Part shown: positions 60,404-64,000 of the stretch, in pieces | Numbering within the stretch: the first letter of the stretch is position 1 | Layout of the letters: each line of letters starts with the position of its first letter | Origin: Pseudomonadales bacterium | GTDB taxonomy: Bacteria > Pseudomonadota > Gammaproteobacteria > Pseudomonadales > Azotimanducaceae | DNA length: 64,000 nucleotides | Reading direction: 5' to 3' | Assembly: GCA_028285415.1 (NCBI GenBank) | Contig: JANQPF010000003.1 | Location: 310,001 to 374,000 of the forward strand | The notes under the pieces: model-generated | Database searches by the model: none | What the model saw: only the letters and a program-made list of their open reading frames with translations | What the model was told of the DNA's origin: nothing | Position numbers and translations under genes: made by a program

Positions 60404-60943
60404 CTACGGGTTGATGATGATTGGTGTGCCATCTGGAACCAGATCCCAGATTTCCTGCATCTCAGTGTTGCTGTTGACGGCGATGCATCCGTCAGTCCAA
60501 TCCCGGCCGCGAAACCAGCGCCCGAATAAGCCGAAGCCATTGGGCAGGCCGTGAATGAAAATGGCGCCTCCCGGGGATACACCGCGCTTGCGCGCCTGCG
60601 CCTCGTCAGCGGCGTTGGGATAGGAGATGTGTATGGAGAGGTGGTATTTACTCTTTGGGTTTCTCCAGTTCAGCACGTAGCGGCCTTCCGGCGTTTTCTC
60701 GTCACCTTCGATCGTTTTGTGCCCTTCTGGCGAGTCGCCCAACGAAACGTCATACGACCTGATGACCTGGTTCTCGCTTTCCAGATACATCTTACGCTCC
60801 GACTTCTCCACCCGGACCGTGTCGATGATCGAAGCCAGAGTTGTATTCGCGCAGACGCACAGCACGATGGCGGCAACGAAGCGCGTTTGTCTGAGGCTTG
60901 AGATTCCCTTGCAACCGTTGCGCGTTTGCCACGTCCGCATCAT
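60404..60943 (-). CDS. L,D-transpeptidase (ErfK/YbiS type), exported
   Basis: A 179-residue protein with a signal peptide (VAAIVLCVCANTTLASI) and YkuD domain: SIHISYPNAADEAQARKRG, IFIHGLPNGF and RDWTDGCIAVNS with the nucleophile Cys. Forms 3-3 peptidoglycan links or attaches lipoproteins; HGxxx and SxGC-like spacing is intact. Confidence 0.92.
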   Translation of the reverse strand: MMRTWQTRNGCKGISSLRQTRFVAAIVLCVCANTTLASIIDTVRVEKSERKMYLESENQVIRSYDVSLGDSPEGHKTIEGDEKTPEGRYVLNWRNPKSKYHLSIHISYPNAADEAQARKRGVSPGGAIFIHGLPNGFGLFGRWFRGRDWTDGCIAVNSNTEMQEIWDLVPDGTPIIINP

Positions 60944-61315
60944 CTATTCACCCGCGCTCTGGAACAGTTCGATAACGTTGCCAGAGGGGTCGAGGCACAA
61001 AATCTGCTGACCGCCCGGGCCGGAAACGATGTCGTTTCTGAATTGGACACCGTTGGCGCGGAGCGTGTCGACGGTTTGTTCCAGACTCTCTACTGGCAGA
61101 ACGAATCTCGACCATCCCCCGGGGATGGGCTGAGTGCCATCGGGCATGGGTTTGGATGCCGAGGCCGCCGGGCCGGCGAGCCACAGCTGAATGTCGCCGG
61201 ACTCGAGAATCGCCATCGCAGGACCGAACTGTTGCTTGAGTTCAAATCCAAGTTGCTGTGTGTAGAACGCGATAGAGAGAGCAACGTCGTTCACAAGATA
61301 TCTGATTTGGGCCAT
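60944..61315 (-). CDS. VOC/glyoxalase family protein
   Basis: A 123-residue VOC protein: MAQIRYLVNDVALSIAFYTQ, QLWLAGPAASASKPMP and ILCLDPSGNVIELFQS, close to glyoxalase/bleomycin-resistance proteins. The stop directly precedes the L,D-transpeptidase ATG. Confidence 0.88.
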   Translation of the reverse strand: MAQIRYLVNDVALSIAFYTQQLGFELKQQFGPAMAILESGDIQLWLAGPAASASKPMPDGTQPIPGGWSRFVLPVESLEQTVDTLRANGVQFRNDIVSGPGGQQILCLDPSGNVIELFQSAGE

Positions 61316-61372
61316 GGTCAATCCTGGGTCGTGTTTCCCGGCGGTGCCGTCTTTCGGACTCAATGCCAGCCT

Positions 61373-61657
61373 TCAATGCAGGCTTTCTCCAGTGATGAGC
61401 GACGCGACAATGAACAACCAGATCAGCGCAAACAGTGATGTCGCCAGAAAGGAGATCACCCCGATCCAAGTGTGCTTTGCGTTGGCGGCCAGGTAAAGGA
61501 ACAGTAACAGCAGGAATGTGGGGATGACGACGATGAGGAGGGCGGCAACCCATTCGTGAGCGCGAACGTGGCCGGAAGCGAATCCCATTGCGCAGGCCAC
61601 AATGGTGATGAAAATCACGGCAATGGCAGGCGTTCTGATTTTCCTTATCTTCTGCAT
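61373..61657 (-). CDS. Three-helix small membrane protein
   Basis: A 94-residue protein with hydrophobic helices at PAIAVIFITIVACAMGFASG, WVAALLIVVIPTFLLLLFLY and VISFLATSLFALIWLFIVAS. No family recognised. Confidence 0.6.
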   Translation of the reverse strand: MQKIRKIRTPAIAVIFITIVACAMGFASGHVRAHEWVAALLIVVIPTFLLLLFLYLAANAKHTWIGVISFLATSLFALIWLFIVASLITGESLH

Positions 61658-61667
61658 CTACCCTCCG

Positions 61668-62153
61668 TCACGCGTCTGTCTTGTACAGGTATCTGGCTGC
61701 AATCCAGATGCCTCCGACGATACCCGCACCCAGACAGACGTAGTGCAGGTTTGCGACCGATATGAGCCCCAACAGCGGGTTGTGATGGGAAAGCGGCGCC
61801 CAGGGCGCCATGTCTGAATGCATGATGCCGTCAACAAGGATGTGGCTGAACGTACCGAGATAGGCACTGATGGCGGATACCCTCCATGAAATCTCCGGCT
61901 TCTGGTAGCCAATCAGCTTCAAAAACGCCTGGCCAATCGGCTTACCCAGCAGCGTCGCGACCAGTCCGATGACAAGGGCGCCAAGCATGGTGTGGGAGGG
62001 GCCATGAAGGGCGGTTGACCCACGAAGTAGCTGAATGAGGGGTTCGAGATCGATCAACACCTGCGATCCGCCGAAAACAACAAAGCTGAAATTGGCCCCG
62101 AGAAAACCTTTGAGCAAAGCGCCTGGGCCCAGATGTACCGGTGTAAATGGCAT
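61668..62153 (-). CDS. Membrane-bound hydrolase-like protein (YbcI/DUF4184-like)
   Basis: A 161-residue membrane protein with scattered His/Asp: MPFTPVHLGPGALLKG, LHGPSHTMLGALVI, and YLGTFSHILVDGIMHSDMAP. The conserved His in these motifs resemble the LexA-regulated YdjM/YbcI hydrolases. Function unknown. Confidence 0.72.
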   Translation of the reverse strand: MPFTPVHLGPGALLKGFLGANFSFVVFGGSQVLIDLEPLIQLLRGSTALHGPSHTMLGALVIGLVATLLGKPIGQAFLKLIGYQKPEISWRVSAISAYLGTFSHILVDGIMHSDMAPWAPLSHHNPLLGLISVANLHYVCLGAGIVGGIWIAARYLYKTDA

Positions 62154-62177
62154 TGGCAGGACGCCTAGAACGGCCCG

Positions 62178-62507
62178 TCAGGCGCCATACCGTTCAACCA
62201 TGATGGTTTCCATTGTCGAGTCTTCCGTCCAGAGCCGATGCGGCAGTCCCTTTGGCCATCTTATGTTCTCGCCGGACTTGATAGACAGCTCTTCTTCTCC
62301 AACGGAAGTAAAGCCGGATCCAGCGATGCACAGGACATCGATATCATGAGGCGCGGTGTGCTCATCGATGGTGGCTTTTTCCATGAACCGCAAGTTCGCG
62401 ATCAAAATACCATCTGCATTGAGCAGCACGCGAAAATCAACGTTTGCGCACCCGGGTCTGGGCACGGGTGCCCAATCTGGTTTGGGCTGTTCTTGAATTC
62501 TGGTCAT
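62178..62507 (-). CDS. Cupin domain protein
   Basis: A 109-residue cupin: EKATIDEHTAPHDIDVLCIA and KSGENIRWPKGLPHRLWT give the two motifs. The ATG at MTRIQEQ is chosen by length. Function unknown. Confidence 0.8.
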   Translation of the reverse strand: MTRIQEQPKPDWAPVPRPGCANVDFRVLLNADGILIANLRFMEKATIDEHTAPHDIDVLCIAGSGFTSVGEEELSIKSGENIRWPKGLPHRLWTEDSTMETIMVERYGA

Positions 62508-62517
62508 CGCGTCTGCC

Positions 62518-62991
62518 TCACAAACCGCTCGTCTCGCCGCCTTCGAAAAACTCGAACTCGAGCGTTTCGCCCGCGTGCAGCGCGGCCCAACGCTGCGACT
62601 GCGAGGAGATCTTCTCGCAGATTTGGTCCACGTCCGAGTCTGCGCAAAAGCTCGGGTAGCGCAAGCCATACAGCCCCCGCAGGTGGGATGACGAAGCGTT
62701 CAGTTTCCCCGCTCGGATGTCGTGATCCGTTTGAATGAGGAGCACAAGTTTCTCTGTCTTTGCCAGCTCAGATTCAGGCTCCGCGAGCTCATTGACAGCG
62801 TACTGATCCGTTCCCGCCGCAATCTGTCCGTAGAAGGCGTGTTTCAGATCGAAGTGGTCTTCGACGATCCAGTGAATCAAGTCGTGCGGAATCCCACATG
62901 CCATGGTCGTCAGCCAGGAGTCCGCAGAGCCGTCGCTTCGCGTGATGGTCAGATCCGCTGCCGTGTCTGTTTTTGTGAACGCAAGTTTCAA
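62518..62991 (-). CDS. Hypothetical protein (RSDGSxDS family)
   Basis: A 157-residue protein: LTITRSDGSADSWLTTMACG, GIPHDLIHWIVEDHFDLKHA then EPESELAKTEKLVLLIQTD. Paralogue of the gene at 57183. No known family. Charged, soluble, HD..H motif. Confidence 0.72.
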   Translation of the reverse strand: MKLAFTKTDTAADLTITRSDGSADSWLTTMACGIPHDLIHWIVEDHFDLKHAFYGQIAAGTDQYAVNELAEPESELAKTEKLVLLIQTDHDIRAGKLNASSSHLRGLYGLRYPSFCADSDVDQICEKISSQSQRWAALHAGETLEFEFFEGGETSGL

Positions 62992-63013
62992 GAAGATTTC
63001 CGTGCTGCGAGAA

Positions 63014-63418
63014 TCACTGCGTTGAGCTCGGTGTGTTCACGCTGTCCCGCTGAATATATGCATCGATCACCATCCGTGAGCTCGGCGTTGTTGCTGGAAT
63101 GTCTGAGCAATCGAACCACTCGAGACCAGCACAAAGCGTCGTGTTCCTGTTCGTGATACGACCCGACCATTGGTCGACCACGTAGACATGCAGAACCAAA
63201 TCGGGGGACTCCTCAACGTCGAACGACGATGATGGCATGGGATGCTCGATCCCGAGTTCTTCTCGCAGACTTCGAGAGAGCGCCTGCTCTGGTGTTTCTT
63301 GTGCCAGCAGTTCTGAGCCTGGCAGCGACCACGAGCCGTCGCGACGGCCGGTGTTCTGCCTCTGTCCAAGCAACAGCCTGGCGGAGGCGTCCAGGAGGAT
63401 GGCAGCTACGGTATCCAA
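63014..63418 (-). CDS. NUDIX hydrolase
   Basis: A 134-residue NUDIX protein. The box (residues about 34-56) starts GSELLAQETPEQALSRSLRE and continues with ELGIEHP, matching the consensus except for the first Gly-x5-Glu spacing, which is relaxed. It begins like MutT-type 8-oxo-dGTPases (AAILLDASARLLLGQR). Second NUDIX gene of the array. Confidence 0.87.
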   Translation of the reverse strand: MDTVAAILLDASARLLLGQRQNTGRRDGSWSLPGSELLAQETPEQALSRSLREELGIEHPMPSSSFDVEESPDLVLHVYVVDQWSGRITNRNTTLCAGLEWFDCSDIPATTPSSRMVIDAYIQRDSVNTPSSTQ

Positions 63419-63430
63419 TGGACCATTGCC

Positions 63431-63730
63431 TTAGTCATGATTCAGCAGATTGCTTAGTTTTTCGATGGAGTCCCAGAGCTCAGATTCTGTGTTGCCGCAG
63501 AACGAACCAGTGTGATTGTGACGCCGCCATTCTATATAGAGTGCCATCCGTAGCTGATCGGCATTGGGCTTGGCAGGGAGGTCGGAAATGCCCTGAATCG
63601 GCAGGTCAGGTTCCCGGCATTGGTTCGGGTCGAAAGTACTCGCGAAGTTGATCAGGTCGGCGAGTCGACGCCTTTGGATATCAGGCAGGTCGTCCAGGGT
63701 CAGCTGATCCGATGGAATGTGATTGATCAT
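63431..63730 (-). CDS. Hypothetical protein
   Basis: A 99-residue protein, no family recognised: helical N-terminus LTLDDLPDIQRRRLADLINF and a WRRHNHTGSFCGN segment. Its ATG overlaps the upstream gene stop (ATGA), so the two act together or were acquired as one. Confidence 0.55.
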   Translation of the reverse strand: MINHIPSDQLTLDDLPDIQRRRLADLINFASTFDPNQCREPDLPIQGISDLPAKPNADQLRMALYIEWRRHNHTGSFCGNTESELWDSIEKLSNLLNHD

Positions 63731-64000
63731 CCTGATCTGCGCTCGGCATCGCTCGCAATGACTCGACCCTGGCGTTCGATGCTGGAGAGCGTGGACTCCA
63801 AATCACTGATCTCACCCTCGCTCATAGGCAGTGATGAGGCGGCTTGCAGCAGCGTCTGGATGTCGCCTGCCAACTTTGACAGCGCCCAGCCAAACGGATC
63901 CCCGGCGTCGATGCGAATGAACGGGTCGTTTCGATAGGACCAGGCAAGGTGATAGTGGGGGTCTTTTTCGAAGCAATCGAAGCGCAATACTTCCTCTTCC
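63727..64000 (-). CDS. Hypothetical protein, partial (runs off right edge)
   Basis: The last gene on the minus strand. The frame is open to the window edge (EEEVLRFDCFEKDPHYHLAW), so its start lies outside; a TTG at 63987 is unlikely to be the true start. The sequence resembles a family with the conserved LRFDCF-KDPHYHY and GDPxGW (here GDPFGWALSKL) motifs, of unknown function. Confidence 0.6.
   Translation of the reverse strand, partial: EEEVLRFDCFEKDPHYHLAWSYRNDPFIRIDAGDPFGWALSKLAGDIQTLLQAASSLPMSEGEISDLESTLSSIERQGRVIASDAERRSG

Noticed and set aside
31197-64000. Chromosomal integron (superintegron)
   Set aside because: Gene content and orientation suggest it, but I searched gaps for paired RYYYAAC...GTTRRRY sites and found none; most gaps are 0-100 bp or overlaps, leaving no space for attC after each gene, and no integrase is in the window.

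Overview
The window reads as chromosome of a high-GC gammaproteobacterium, probably a marine or otherwise free-living lineage outside the Enterobacteriaceae. Supporting evidence: the zapB-zapA-6S RNA-5-formyl-THF cyclo-ligase and UPF0149-pepP-ubiH-gcv neighbourhoods and the rppH-ptsP-lgt-thyA order are gammaproteobacterial signatures. The split gcvPA/gcvPB, FabV, a class I fructose-bisphosphate aldolase and the absence of any enterobacterial accessory genes point away from E. coli relatives. No tRNA, rRNA, CRISPR, transposase or phage gene was seen.

Left half (1-31195) is ordinary, well-packed housekeeping DNA: a partial class I aldolase, an alpha/beta hydrolase, a GlcD-type FAD dehydrogenase, divergent rpiA/ilvA, a deformylase and 5-formyl-THF cyclo-ligase, 6S RNA with a recognisable promoter, zapA and a zapB-like coiled coil, UPF0149-pepP-ubiH-gcvT-gcvH-gcvPA-gcvPB (proline peptidase, ubiquinone hydroxylase, glycine cleavage), a nucleoside-kinase-like P-loop protein, a YyaL/DUF255 thioredoxin-domain protein, rppH-ptsP, an SDR with a degraded active site, a TANGO2/NRDE protein, lgt-thyA-folA (lipoprotein maturation and thymidylate/folate), an S9 peptidase, an AcoX-type NAD-kinase-fold protein, fabV, a membrane class III adenylate cyclase and hemE. 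One-carbon metabolism (gcv, thyA, folA, cyclo-ligase) is strongly represented.

Right half (31197-64000) is completely different: about 57 small genes, nearly all single-domain proteins of 60-200 residues, all but one on the minus strand, packed end to start with many ATGA, GTGA or TTGA overlaps. It holds 8 GNAT acetyltransferases, 5 VOC/glyoxalase proteins, 3 GFA-type zinc proteins, several FMN split-barrel (PPOX-like) proteins, cupins, 2 NUDIX hydrolases, 2 MAPEG proteins, ABM, NIPSNAP, YciI, DUF1330, ASCH, YjbR, DUF1801, DUF1772, DUF2059, a styrene-oxide-isomerase-like protein, an orphan ExbD, an M48 peptidase, a PQQ-type sugar dehydrogenase with cytochrome c, and an L,D-transpeptidase. Short in-frame mini-genes bridge some gaps. 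The only plus-strand gene in it is a BLUF blue-light sensor. The content resembles an integron cassette pool, but attC sites were not found and gaps are too short, so the array looks like an operon-like accessory island that has grown by serial insertion of small genes. It continues past the right edge.

One clear regulatory element sits inside the array: two 19-bp TGTCAAG dyads overlapping the -35 and -10 of the promoter of a small ClpX-type zinc finger/HTH protein, probably an autoregulator.
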